From: Mesorhizobium ciceri biovar biserrulae WSM1271
GTDB lineage: Bacteria; Pseudomonadota; Alphaproteobacteria; Rhizobiales; Rhizobiaceae
NCBI RefSeq assembly: GCF_000185905.1
Contig: NC_014923.1
Coordinates: 3,805,501-3,869,500, forward strand
Direction: 5' to 3'
Length of the DNA stretch: 64,000 bases
A model generated the notes under the pieces. It was not told the origin of the DNA. It worked only from the letters and a program-made list of their open reading frames with translations, and searched no databases. Both the position numbers and the translations under genes were made by a program. Shown here piece after piece: positions 8,801 to 17,926 of this stretch (within the stretch, counting starts at the first letter, position 1; each line of letters starts with the position of its first letter).

Positions 8801-10345
8801 ATGAGCAACGAACTTCTTTCCCCGGCCGAAATGAGCGAGGCCGATCGGCTGACGATTGCCGCCGGCCCAGCCGACGGCATCGGCCTGATGCGGCGCGCTG
8901 GTGGAGCGGTCGCGGCCGAGGTTCTCAAGCGCTACCCCTCGGCAAAGCACATCCATGTGCTGTGCGGGCCCGGCAACAATGGCGGCGATGGCTATGTCGT
9001 TGCCCGCATCCTGGCCGGCAGCGGCGTCGGCACATCGGTCTGGGCATCCGGCGCGCCGAGGCCGAAAAGCGATGCGGCGCTCGCCGCCGCGGAATGCCCG
9101 ATCAAGCCCCGGCCGCTGTCTGACTTTGACGCCAAGCCTGGCTCGATCGTGATCGACGCGCTCTATGGGGCGGGGCTGTCGAAGCCGCTGTCCGGCGACG
9201 CCGCGAAAGCCATCGATACAGTGACAGCCCTGAGCCTGCCCGTGGTCGCGGTCGACCTGCCGTCCGGCGTCTCTGGAAGGAGCGGTGACATATTGGGCAG
9301 GGCGTTTCGTGCCGAGGTCACCATCACCTTCGCGCGGAAAAAGCCTGGCCACCTGCTGCTGCCGGGGCGCGGGCAATGCGGTGAGATCGTGCTCGCCGAT
9401 ATCGGCATCGGCGACGGCGTCATCGCCCAACTCGCCGTTTCGACCTTCGAGAATGTGCCGGACCTGTGGTTGCAGGATTTTCCGGTGCCGGCGGTGGACG
9501 CGCACAAATACAAGCGCGGCCATGTCGGCGTCTTTTCCGGCGGTCCCAGTGCTACGGGCGCGGCGCGGCTGTCGGCGCTGGCCGCCGCCAGAAGCGGGGC
9601 AGGGGCGGTCACCGTGCTGTCGCCTGGCAATGCCATGCAGGTGAACGCGATTCACCTGACCTCGATCATGCTGCGCGAGGCGGGCTCGCTCGAGGAGGTG
9701 CAGGAATTTCTAACGGTGCGCCATCCCGGAGCGCTGGTGTTCGGACCGGGGCTCGGGCCAAAGCCCAAGGTCGGCGATTTCGCCCTGCAACTGATCAAGG
9801 CTTTGGAGGAGGAAGCACGCGACGAGGCGACCGCGAACCACGCCAGTGCGATGGTTCTTGATGCCGACGCCATCACCTCTCTGGCTCACCAGCCCTCGGC
9901 ACTGTTCGAAGCCGCCCGTCAGCCGAATGCGCCTGCCTTGATAGTCACGCCGCATGAGGGCGAATTCGGCCGCCTGTTCCCTGATATCGCCGGGGACAAA
10001 ACCATGTCGAAATTGGACAAGGCGCGAACGGCCGCCGCGCGGGCCAACGCCGTCATCGTCTACAAGGGCGCCGACACGGTCATAGCAGCGCCCGATGGCA
10101 AAGCGGCGATCAACTCCAACGGTGCACCGTGGCTGGCCACAGCCGGGTCAGGCGACGTGCTGTCGGGCATCATTGCCGGTTTGCTGGCGCAAGGCATGCT
10201 GCCCTTCGAGGGCACCTGCGCGGCGGTGTGGTTGCATGCCGAAGCCGGCAGCCGGTTCGGACCCGGTCTGATCGCCGAGGACCTGCCGTTGGCACTGGTG
10301 CCGGTGTTGCGCGACCTCTTCGACGCGCGCACGGCTGCCCAATGA
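8801..10345 (+). CDS. nnr: Bifunctional NAD(P)HX epimerase/dehydratase
   Basis: A 514-residue fusion. The N-terminal YjeF_N epimerase (about 1-215) shows CGPGNNGGDGYVVAR and DALYGAGLSKPL. The C-terminal carbohydrate-kinase-like dehydratase (about 225-505) shows YKRGHVGVFSG, VTPHEGEFGRLFP and ATAGSGDVLSGIIAG. Together they repair hydrated NADH and NADPH in the cytoplasm. It is divergent from glnB; in several proteobacteria nnr sits near glnB, so this is conserved synteny rather than a nitrogen role. The stop overlaps the next gene in ATGA. Full length. Confidence 0.96.
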   Translation: MSNELLSPAEMSEADRLTIAAGPADGIGLMRRAGGAVAAEVLKRYPSAKHIHVLCGPGNNGGDGYVVARILAGSGVGTSVWASGAPRPKSDAALAAAECPIKPRPLSDFDAKPGSIVIDALYGAGLSKPLSGDAAKAIDTVTALSLPVVAVDLPSGVSGRSGDILGRAFRAEVTITFARKKPGHLLLPGRGQCGEIVLADIGIGDGVIAQLAVSTFENVPDLWLQDFPVPAVDAHKYKRGHVGVFSGGPSATGAARLSALAAARSGAGAVTVLSPGNAMQVNAIHLTSIMLREAGSLEEVQEFLTVRHPGALVFGPGLGPKPKVGDFALQLIKALEEEARDEATANHASAMVLDADAITSLAHQPSALFEAARQPNAPALIVTPHEGEFGRLFPDIAGDKTMSKLDKARTAAARANAVIVYKGADTVIAAPDGKAAINSNGAPWLATAGSGDVLSGIIAGLLAQGMLPFEGTCAAVWLHAEAGSRFGPGLIAEDLPLALVPVLRDLFDARTAAQ

Positions 10346-12342
10346 GCCGCGCGCTCGTTCTGTTGCTTGCCACCCTCATCGCTGTCTTCATGGCGCCGAC
10401 GGCGCGCGCCGAAGGTCCTGTGACGATCGTCGACGATCCGGCGGTGCTCGCCGCACTCGATGCCACGGGTTTCGGTTTCGCCGATGTTTTGGGGGTCGAC
10501 GGCGAGGGCGGTCTGAAGACGCTCTACGACGAGGCGCCGGCCTTTCACGCCATCGTCGAAACGGTTGCCTCCGATGTTGCAGCACTTCGTGCCGATATGA
10601 AAGCCGGCGGCCGGACGCTCTACGAAGTCACCGACGGCAATGTCGGCCGCATCATGGACATGCGCTGGCTGAAGACCGACGCCGCGCGCTTCCGGCTGGT
10701 CGGCGTCATCAACCGGCTCGATCGTCGCGACTTCGCGGTGCTGCAAGGCGACAGGAGCTGCGGCGAGGTGCGCTTCATCTACCGCCTGGCCTACAGCTTT
10801 CGCAAAAACGGCAAGCTGCTGGCGTCGCGCCTGCCATTCAATTTCAATGCCGTCTACAGCGCCGCCCCCGACGCCGATGGCGGCTGCGTCGGTGTTGCCG
10901 GGCGCTGGACGCCCCAGCTTGACGAGAGCGTCGATGCCGGCTGGCTGACCGGCGGGCCGCTGGAGAGAGCTGGGCTCACCTTCAAGCAGCTGGAGCTCAA
11001 CGCACAGGTGGTGCGCTTCCCCTCCGGCCAGGAAACCGAGTTCGGTGGCCAAGCGGCCTATCTCATGCGGATATTCGACATCGATGGCGCCGATATCAGC
11101 GAAAAACCGCTGGAGAACACGCCCGACACCGCACGGCTTTCGCAGGATGCGGCGCTGAAGGCACGGCTCGCCGTCTATGTCGGCGCCAATTTGCCGGCGG
11201 TTGACGAAGGCGTCTATGAAATTCCCGACGAGTTCCTGGCCAAAAAGATCATCTCATGGTCGACCTTCGGCAGCGCGCGGCAGGCCAATCATCCGTTTAC
11301 GCAATTGTTCCAGCCCAAGGAATTCGCATCGCTCGATTATTCCACGCTGAAACTGGTGCGCACGCCGGAAGCGCTGGTCGAGCGGCTGGACAATGGCGCC
11401 TGCCAGGGTTGCCATCAGGCCGGTTCCACTGCCGGCTTCCATTTCATCGGCCTTGACGACAAGACGACATCGCCGCTCAACCGCATCGAGGTCGGCATCT
11501 CGCCGCATCTTCATGCCGAGATCCCGCGCCGCCAGGCCTGGCTGCGCGCTACAGCTGAGGGCAGGGAGCCAAACCGCTTTCGTCCGCTCTCCTTTGCGCC
11601 GCCGGCAGCCTGGACGGACGCCGCGGTCGACTACGCACCGGCCGAGATGGCCATGCCGTGCCTGATGCCGGAAGATGCGGACCGCTTCGGTGCGACCTGG
11701 AAATGCGGCGGCGGCACCGTCTGCACGCCGCTGGCCACCGCTTCGGGCGTGCACACGAAACTGGCGCAATGCCTGCTGCCGAAAGACAGCGAAAAACTGT
11801 TTTCCGGTCATCCCTGCCTGACCGGCTCGATCGCCAGCAATGCGGCGCAGCCTTTCAACGACCGCTACAGCAAATCGGGCCAGTTCGCGGCCTTCGCCTC
11901 GGACATTTCCCGTACCGCCTACACCTGCCGACCGCCGAAGATCGGCGTGCCTGGCGGCATCGCCTATCGCGGCTGCGACGACAAGGACCGCTCCTTCGCG
12001 GCATTCAAAGCCGGCAAGCCGATGCCGAACGAGATTTGCGGGCTGGTCGGCGGCAAGAAATTCGACATCTGCGTGGCCACCAACAATTTCGACCAATGCC
12101 TTGGCGGCGCCGTCAATCGCGGCAACCGGCCGGCCTGTTCGGCCGATCATTTCTGCCGCGAGGACTATATGTGCCAGTCGCTGCCGCCTGACACGCCCGG
12201 CATCGGCAAAGTGAAAGGCATCGGCTTCTGCTCGCCGACCTATTTCATCTTCCAGATGCGCATCGACAATCACGCGACACCGTGGGGCAGCCCTGTCCGC
12301 GCCACCATGGGGGCGGGGTTCGGGGCGGCGGAAGAGGAGTGA
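10342..12342 (+). CDS. Secreted Cys-rich protein with one CxxCH haem-binding motif, function unknown
   Basis: A 666-residue protein with a clear signal peptide (MSRALVLLLATLIAVFMAP, cleavage after ARA). A single CQGCH motif at residues 354-358, followed by GFHFIG, suggests one covalently bound c-type haem. The C-terminal third (from about residue 440) holds about 14 further Cys, suggesting a disulfide-rich periplasmic domain. I do not recognise a named family. The start is the ATG overlapping the nnr stop; a longer open frame upstream only runs through nnr. Translational coupling to nnr is likely. Alternatives to a cytochrome are a structural disulfide protein with a chance CxxCH. No haem-ligand Met can be assigned with confidence. 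Confidence 0.8.
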   Translation: MSRALVLLLATLIAVFMAPTARAEGPVTIVDDPAVLAALDATGFGFADVLGVDGEGGLKTLYDEAPAFHAIVETVASDVAALRADMKAGGRTLYEVTDGNVGRIMDMRWLKTDAARFRLVGVINRLDRRDFAVLQGDRSCGEVRFIYRLAYSFRKNGKLLASRLPFNFNAVYSAAPDADGGCVGVAGRWTPQLDESVDAGWLTGGPLERAGLTFKQLELNAQVVRFPSGQETEFGGQAAYLMRIFDIDGADISEKPLENTPDTARLSQDAALKARLAVYVGANLPAVDEGVYEIPDEFLAKKIISWSTFGSARQANHPFTQLFQPKEFASLDYSTLKLVRTPEALVERLDNGACQGCHQAGSTAGFHFIGLDDKTTSPLNRIEVGISPHLHAEIPRRQAWLRATAEGREPNRFRPLSFAPPAAWTDAAVDYAPAEMAMPCLMPEDADRFGATWKCGGGTVCTPLATASGVHTKLAQCLLPKDSEKLFSGHPCLTGSIASNAAQPFNDRYSKSGQFAAFASDISRTAYTCRPPKIGVPGGIAYRGCDDKDRSFAAFKAGKPMPNEICGLVGGKKFDICVATNNFDQCLGGAVNRGNRPACSADHFCREDYMCQSLPPDTPGIGKVKGIGFCSPTYFIFQMRIDNHATPWGSPVRATMGAGFGAAEEE

Positions 12343-12354
12343 GTTGCCGGCGCC

Positions 12355-13887
12355 TCACAGCGGGATGTTGTCGTGCTTCTTCCAGGGGTTCTGCATATCC
12401 TTGTTGCGCAGCATGCGGAGCGCCCGCGCGATGCGGCGGCGGGTCGAGTGCGGCATGATCACCTCGTCGACATAACCGCGTTCGGCGGCGACGAAGGGCG
12501 ACAGGAAGCGATCCTCGTATGCCTTTGTATGGGCTGCGATCTTTTCGGCATCACCGATGTCCTTGCGGTAAATGATCTCGACCGCGCCCCTCGCACCCAT
12601 CACCGCGATCTGTGCCGTTGGCCAGGCATAGTTCATGTCGCCGCGCAGATGTTTTGAGGCCATCACGTCATAGGCGCCGCCATAGGCTTTTCTGGTGATG
12701 ACTGTGATCTTCGGCACGGTGGCCTCGGCATAGGCGAACAGCAGTTTCGCACCATGCTTGATCAAGCCGCCATACTCCTGCGCCGTGCCCGGCAGGAAGC
12801 CGGGGACATCGACGAAGGTGACGATCGGGATCGAAAAACAGTCGCAGAAGCGCACGAAGCGCGCCGCCTTGCGGCTGGCGTCCGAATCGAGCACGCCGGC
12901 CAGCACCATTGGCTGGTTGGCGACGAAGCCGACCGTGCGGCCCTCGACGCGCCCGAAGCCGGTGACGATGTTCTTGGCGAAATTCTGCTGGATCTCGAAG
13001 AAGTCGCCTTCGTCGGCGACCTTCAGGATCAGCTCCTTGATGTCGTAGGGCTTGTTGGCGTTGTCGGGAATCAGCCGGTCGAGCGACAAATCATGGTCGG
13101 TGACCGACTGGTAGCATTCGATCTCGGGAAGCTCCGATGTGTTGGAAGCCGGCAGCAGGTCGACCAGCCGGCGCATCTGCAGCAGCGCCTCGACGTCATT
13201 GTCATAGGCGCCGTCGGCGATCGAGGATTTCGTCGTGTGGACGGAGGCGCCGCCGAGACTCTCGGCGGTCACCGTTTCGTTGGTCACGGTCTTCACCACA
13301 TCCGGCCCGGTGACGAACATGTAGGAGGTGTCGCGCACCATGAAGATGAAATCGGTCATGGCAGGCGAATAGACGTCGCCGCCGGCGCATGGACCCATGA
13401 TGACGGAAATCTGCGGGATGACGCCTGAGGCCAGCACGTTGCGTTGAAAGATCTCGGCGTAGCCGCCGAGTGCCGCGACGCCTTCCTGGATGCGCGCGCC
13501 GCCGGCATCGTAGAGGCCGATGATCGGCGCCCGGTTGCGCAGCGCCATCTCCTGTACCTTGATGACCTTCTCGGCATGCGCTTCCGACAGCGAGCCGCCG
13601 AACACGGTGAAATCCTTGGCGAAGAGATAGACCGGGCGGCCGTTGACCGTGCCCCAGCCGGTGACGACGCCGTCGCCGGCGATCTTGGTCTTCTCCATGC
13701 CGAAGTCGGTCGAGCGGTGTTCGACATACATGTCGAACTCCTCGAACGAGCCCTCGTCGAGAAACACCTCGATGCGTTCGCGCGCGGTGAGCTTGCCCTT
13801 CTTGTGCTGGGCGTCGATGCGCGCTTGGCCGCCGCCCATGCGGGCGATCTCGCGGCGGCGCTCGAGTTCCTTCAGCACGTCCTTCAT
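12355..13887 (-). CDS. pccB: Propionyl-CoA carboxylase beta subunit (carboxyltransferase)
   Basis: A 510-residue biotin-dependent carboxyltransferase. Hallmarks are [19 protein letters not shown] near residue 32, [12 protein letters not shown] in the middle, the acyl-CoA pocket [10 protein letters not shown], and the C-terminal [11 protein letters not shown] typical of PccB. It transfers carboxyl from biotin to propionyl-CoA, giving methylmalonyl-CoA. The start has a textbook GGGAGG site six bases before ATG. Its alpha subunit (biotin carboxylase/BCCP, pccA) is not in the window; in rhizobia it usually lies downstream or elsewhere. It is convergent with the secreted CxxCH gene, leaving 12 bases between stops. 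Confidence 0.95.
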   Translation of the reverse strand: MKDVLKELERRREIARMGGGQARIDAQHKKGKLTARERIEVFLDEGSFEEFDMYVEHRSTDFGMEKTKIAGDGVVTGWGTVNGRPVYLFAKDFTVFGGSLSEAHAEKVIKVQEMALRNRAPIIGLYDAGGARIQEGVAALGGYAEIFQRNVLASGVIPQISVIMGPCAGGDVYSPAMTDFIFMVRDTSYMFVTGPDVVKTVTNETVTAESLGGASVHTTKSSIADGAYDNDVEALLQMRRLVDLLPASNTSELPEIECYQSVTDHDLSLDRLIPDNANKPYDIKELILKVADEGDFFEIQQNFAKNIVTGFGRVEGRTVGFVANQPMVLAGVLDSDASRKAARFVRFCDCFSIPIVTFVDVPGFLPGTAQEYGGLIKHGAKLLFAYAEATVPKITVITRKAYGGAYDVMASKHLRGDMNYAWPTAQIAVMGARGAVEIIYRKDIGDAEKIAAHTKAYEDRFLSPFVAAERGYVDEVIMPHSTRRRIARALRMLRNKDMQNPWKKHDNIPL

Positions 13888-14296
13888 CGATTACCTCCCA
13901 AGCCAGCGGCATTTCGTGGTAATCGTGCCGGCAAGCGAGCGCAAGCGCCGCTTGCTCCGTCGATTTTGCTGCGCTGCAACATGAGCCCCCTTGCATTTGG
14001 TGGCGAACTGGGCCATATGCGGCGGCATAGGCGCTTGGGCCGGGACTTATCCGGCCTTCTCGACGAATGAGACTGGTTGCGTCTGTTTTCCCTCTTTCCG
14101 GTATATCGGCCCTTTTTCCGGTAAATCACAAAGCGGCGAAAAAGCCCCGTGGCATGATGCCTGCGGGCACGACAGCGCAGCCGAGTGGACGAACCCGTCC
14201 GCCCGCCTTGTCGTTTCATGAAAATTTGTTCGACGGCAGGTTGCGCCCTGCCGCCATCGATGTTTGCGGCCAGAAGCCGCGTGAAAGAAGATTATT
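13888..14296. other. Intergenic region between divergent pccB and the RNA helicase gene
   Basis: About 400 bases carrying the promoters of both genes. Apart from the direct repeats at 14095-14127, no conserved structure, RNA gene or convincing small ORF was seen. A long untranslated leader for the helicase, as in cold-shock helicases, is possible but not shown. Confidence 0.5.
14095..14127. repeat. Direct repeat TTTCCGGTAWATC, two copies 20 bases apart
   Basis: TTTCCGGTATATC (14095-14107) and TTTCCGGTAAATC (14115-14127) differ at one base and are offset by exactly two helical turns. The spacing suggests tandem sites for a DNA-binding protein in the pccB/helicase promoter region. Confidence 0.45.
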
Positions 14297-15721
14297 TTGA
14301 CCAACGAAAACACTTTGCCCGGTAGCAACACTGCGGAACTCACCGGTTTCGCGGCACTGGGTATTACGGGCGCGCTGCTCAAGGCCACCCACAACGCCGG
14401 CTTCACCGAGCCGAAGCCTATCCAGGCGCAGGCGATCCCGCCGCAGATGGAAGGCCGTGACATTTTCGGCATCGCCCAGACCGGCTCTGGCAAGACCGCG
14501 GCCTTCGCTCTGCCGATCCTGTCGAAGATCATCGCACTCGGCACCAAGCGCCGGCCGAAGACGGCGCGTGCGCTTATCCTGGCGCCGACGCGCGAACTCG
14601 CCGTGCAGATCGAGGACACGATCAAGATCCTCGCCAAGGGCGCGCATGTCTCGACCGCGCTCGTGCTTGGCGGCGTCTCGCGCTTCAGCCAGGTGAAGAA
14701 GGTTGCGCCCGGCGTCGATATCCTGATCGCAACGCCCGGCCGGTTGACCGACCTGGTGCGTGAGGGCGACCTCATGCTTGCCGACACCAAATGGCTGGTG
14801 CTCGACGAGGGCGACCGCATGCTCGACATGGGCTTCATCAACGACGTCAAGCGCATCGCCAAGGCGACCGCGCCCGATCGTCAGACGGTGCTGTTCTCGG
14901 CGACCATGCCCAATGAAATCGCCGAACTGGCCAAGGGCCTGCTGAAGAACCCGATCCGCGTCGAAGTCGCGCCGCAAAGCACGGCAGCGGCCGAGATCGT
15001 GCAAGGCGTCGTCTTTGCCCGCACCAAGCAGAAGCGCCAGGTGCTGTCGACGATGCTCGCCGATGAGACGATGAAGTCCGTCATCATCTTCTCGCGCACC
15101 AAGCATGGCGCCGACAGGGTGACCAAGGACCTCGAGCGCGATGGCTTCAAGGCCGCCGTCATTCACGGCAACAAGTCGCAGAACGCCCGCCAGAAAGCGC
15201 TGAACGATTTCCGCGACGGCTCGGTGCGCATTCTGGTGGCGACCGACATCGCGGCGCGCGGCATCGACGTACCCGGCATCAGCCATGTCGTGAATTTCGA
15301 TCTGCCTGATGAAGCCGAGAGCTACGTCCACCGCATCGGCCGTACCGGCCGCAACGGCATGGACGGCATCGCGATCACGCTTTGCGATCCTTCCGAGAAC
15401 AGCAAGCTGCGCCAGGTCGAGCGCATCATCCGCACCAAGCTGCCGATCGTTGCCGACCATCTCGGCAGCCCCGATCCGCTGCGCAATCCGGCTGAAAAGA
15501 ACGAGCGTTTCGAGCCGGCCAATGACCGCAACGACCGCAATGGCCGTCGCGACGGCAGGCGGCCCGGTGGCGAGAACAAGGGCAACGGCTTTGGCAAGAA
15601 GCGCTTCGGCGACAAGCCGGCCTTCGCCGGCGAGCGCAAGCCGGACGGCGCCAAGCCGGCCTTCAAGGGCAACAACAAGCGCCGCTTCGGCGGTAAGCGT
15701 CCGGCTGCGCGGGCCGCGTAA
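14297..15721 (+). CDS. DEAD-box-type ATP-dependent RNA helicase (RhlE-like)
   Basis: A 474-residue helicase with the Q motif (GFTEPKPIQ), motif I AQTGSGKT (60-67), motif Ia PTRELAVQ, motif III SAT and motif VI HRIGRTGR. Motif II reads DEGD rather than DEAD (near residue 170), an unusual substitution. The tail from about 400 is rich in Arg, Lys, Gly and Asn (KKRFGDKP, NKRRFGGKRP), an RNA-binding extension common in RhlE proteins. The start is TTG at 14297, since no in-frame ATG occurs before motif I; GAAAGAAG lies just upstream. Likely role: unwinding RNA in ribosome assembly or cold adaptation. A bidirectional terminator follows. Confidence 0.93.
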   Translation: MTNENTLPGSNTAELTGFAALGITGALLKATHNAGFTEPKPIQAQAIPPQMEGRDIFGIAQTGSGKTAAFALPILSKIIALGTKRRPKTARALILAPTRELAVQIEDTIKILAKGAHVSTALVLGGVSRFSQVKKVAPGVDILIATPGRLTDLVREGDLMLADTKWLVLDEGDRMLDMGFINDVKRIAKATAPDRQTVLFSATMPNEIAELAKGLLKNPIRVEVAPQSTAAAEIVQGVVFARTKQKRQVLSTMLADETMKSVIIFSRTKHGADRVTKDLERDGFKAAVIHGNKSQNARQKALNDFRDGSVRILVATDIAARGIDVPGISHVVNFDLPDEAESYVHRIGRTGRNGMDGIAITLCDPSENSKLRQVERIIRTKLPIVADHLGSPDPLRNPAEKNERFEPANDRNDRNGRRDGRRPGGENKGNGFGKKRFGDKPAFAGERKPDGAKPAFKGNNKRRFGGKRPAARAA

Positions 15722-15780
15722 GCCAGACCGCGCTGCAGTCAGTCAAGCTTCGGCTGGCTGATTGCCGAGACGAAACAAGA

Positions 15781-15817
15781 AAAGGGCGGCCGAAGCGATG
15801 CTTCGGTCGCCCTTTTT
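15781..15817. terminator. Bidirectional rho-independent terminator
   Basis: A long stem AAAGGGCG...CGCCCTTT with inner CCGAAGC/GCTTCGG and a short loop, one mismatch, ending CCCTTTTT. It sits between the convergent helicase and hydrolase genes and can serve both. Confidence 0.9.
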
Positions 15818-15823
15818 CGTCGC

Positions 15824-16798
15824 CTACTTCACCACCGCTTCGATCCAGACGGCGATCCTTTGCGCCAGAAACGCCGTGGTCGATGGCGACAGCGCGTCGC
15901 CGGCAATGACGTGATTGTCCGGGTCGCCAGTGTCGTCGACCGGAACCAGTTCATGCGGCGCGCCCCAGCGCCCGGCAATCTCGCGGCTGCGGTCGGCCCG
16001 CACCACTTTGTCCGAATCAGAAAAGATGAACAAAGCAGGGACGGTCGCCTTCTCCACCGGCGCGCCATAGGCAAGCTCGGTCAGCGCCTGCATCGGCAAG
16101 GTTGCTTCGATCGGATAGCGGGTGGTCCAGAATTTTTCATTCAGCGCGTTGCGCGGCACGAAGCTATGTTCCTTGCCGGCGACCAGCCTGGCGATTTGTT
16201 TGCCCCACGGCATGGTCAGGATCCCGGCGCCCGAAGCCTTGACGCCGAAGTTCGGGGAGATGAACGCAATCGCCGCCACCCCGTCCGACGCACCGGGCTG
16301 CGTTGCCGCCCAGACCGCCAGCGAGCCGCCGGTCGAAGTCGAGATGACGATCACCTTGTCGCCGATCGCCCGGCCGATGGCGAGCGCCTCCTCATAGTCG
16401 TTGATCCAGGCATTGATGCTGCCTTGCGTCATCGCCGCGCCATCCTGCCCATGACCGGTAAGCCGTGTGTAGAAGAGATTGGCGTCAAGCTGTTCCGCCA
16501 CTTCGTCAGGCAGCGGGCGGACCTCGCCCTTCGATGCGGAAAAGCCGTGGATGTAGACGATCGATAGCGGGGTCCTGGCATGCACCAACGGATCGGCCCA
16601 GACGATCTCCTTCTCCAGCCCGTCTCGGATTCCGGGGATGGCGGCTTCCGCCTTTGCCACATAGGCCTGCGGATCGTCGCCGATGAGCGAGGGATCGAAA
16701 CGGATCGTGGTGTCGACGCGAACGCGCGGGCCGAACACGAAGGCCAGTGCGAGAACGGCAATAAGGCCCAGCACAGCAAGCACGATCCGTCGCCCCAT
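15824..16798 (-). CDS. Membrane-anchored alpha/beta hydrolase
   Basis: A 324-residue protein with an uncleaved N-terminal membrane anchor (about residues 4-24). The alpha/beta fold follows: oxyanion region IVYIHGFSASKGE, nucleophile elbow ISTSTGGS, acid FSDSDKVV and His in DNHVIAGD. The elbow is S-x-S-x-G instead of the usual G-x-S-x-G. The catalytic domain should lie in the periplasm. I choose the ATG at 16798, with GGAG six bases upstream; a GTG twelve bases further is less well placed. Substrate unknown; lipase/esterase or carboxylesterase are the likely classes. It is convergent with the helicase gene and followed upstream by an SDR gene on the same strand. Confidence 0.85.
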   Translation of the reverse strand: MGRRIVLAVLGLIAVLALAFVFGPRVRVDTTIRFDPSLIGDDPQAYVAKAEAAIPGIRDGLEKEIVWADPLVHARTPLSIVYIHGFSASKGEVRPLPDEVAEQLDANLFYTRLTGHGQDGAAMTQGSINAWINDYEEALAIGRAIGDKVIVISTSTGGSLAVWAATQPGASDGVAAIAFISPNFGVKASGAGILTMPWGKQIARLVAGKEHSFVPRNALNEKFWTTRYPIEATLPMQALTELAYGAPVEKATVPALFIFSDSDKVVRADRSREIAGRWGAPHELVPVDDTGDPDNHVIAGDALSPSTTAFLAQRIAVWIEAVVK

Positions 16799-16877
16799 CG
16801 CAGACTCCACGCAGCACTTGTCTCAACCATGGCGACGGCGGCCCGAAAACGGGGAGCCCGCCAATTTCTCAGGCGTC

Positions 16878-17699
16878 CTATTCGATCGGCGGCTTGCGGT
16901 CGTAATGCAGAGGCCGCGCCTTCCAACTGGTCATCAGGCTGATAAACCCTCTGCACAGCGGCCTCGGCAGCAGGGCGAGCAGTTTCAGCGGCCAGCTTGT
17001 CCGGCGCGGGAAATGGACTTCGAAACCGCCCGACTTGATGCCTCGCGCCATGCGGCGCGATGCCCGGCTGACCGGCATCAGTCCCGGCATCGGCAGCATG
17101 TTCTTCTCGGTCAGCGGGGTGTCGATGAAGCCTGGGTTGAACACCTGGATACGCACGTTCATCTTGTCGAAATCATACTTCAGCGACTCGGCCAGGATGT
17201 TGATGGCCGCCTTGGTGCCGCCATAGGCGGCCGTTGTCGGCCAGCCGAAATAGGACGTCACGGAGCCGACCAGCACGACATGGCCGCGCGCCCGCACACG
17301 CATGCGTTCGACCGCAGGCACGAGGCCGTTGATGATGCCGAAATAATTGACCTCGAAGGACCGGCGAAAGTCGTTGACGACAAGATTCTCCCCCGGCGTC
17401 GAAATGTAATTCCCAGCATTGAAGATGGCGAGCACGATGGGACCGAGCTCCTTCTCGATCGCACCGACGGTCCTTGCCATGCGCGGCTCGTCGGTGACGT
17501 CGCAGGGAAAGGCCGTGACGCTGCCCGGCATCTGCGCGGTCTCGACGACAAGCGTGTCGATCGGATCGTCGTCGAGCGCCGTCACCGCGACGGCATAGCC
17601 CTGGGAAGCAAGATCCCTGGCCAGGGCACGGCCGATGCCGCTCGATCCGCCCGTGATCCAGGCGACGCCGTGCTTCGGGTTGGCCCGGTAGAGTGTCAT
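16878..17699 (-). CDS. Short-chain dehydrogenase/reductase (SDR)
   Basis: A 273-residue classical SDR. It has the NAD(P)-binding TGGSSGIG at residues 16-23, a conserved NAG in IFNAGNY, catalytic Ser in GSVTSYFG, and YGGTKAA holding the Tyr-x3-Lys pair. The C-terminus is basic with a possible membrane-associating segment (SWPLKLLALLPRPL), as in lipid-active SDRs. The substrate is not predictable. It precedes the alpha/beta hydrolase gene on the same strand with about 80 bases between, so the two may be co-transcribed. The cysK gene is divergent. The ATG start gives the normal short lead-in to the Rossmann motif. Confidence 0.92.
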   Translation of the reverse strand: MTLYRANPKHGVAWITGGSSGIGRALARDLASQGYAVAVTALDDDPIDTLVVETAQMPGSVTAFPCDVTDEPRMARTVGAIEKELGPIVLAIFNAGNYISTPGENLVVNDFRRSFEVNYFGIINGLVPAVERMRVRARGHVVLVGSVTSYFGWPTTAAYGGTKAAINILAESLKYDFDKMNVRIQVFNPGFIDTPLTEKNMLPMPGLMPVSRASRRMARGIKSGGFEVHFPRRTSWPLKLLALLPRPLCRGFISLMTSWKARPLHYDRKPPIE

Positions 17700-17926
17700 G
17701 CTGCGCCCTGTCGACTTGTTGGTGCTTTGCTCTAGCGATGAAGAAATCGAATGAAAAGCTGCTTTTCAACGTCAGCCGGAAAATGAGCTGTGGCGCAAGA
17801 GGTCGGTTTCGGGAAGCGTTGACGCAACTACAGTACCGCAAATGCGACTGGACCAGACAAATTCTTGCCTTGAAACTGCAGCTTCGGGTTTCTAGGGTTT
17901 CGGCGCACCTACACAAGGAATCCTGA

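Noticed and set aside
13991-14300. Short ORFs upstream of the RNA helicase
   Set aside because: Overlapping frames with poor start context and no family; most likely leader sequence.
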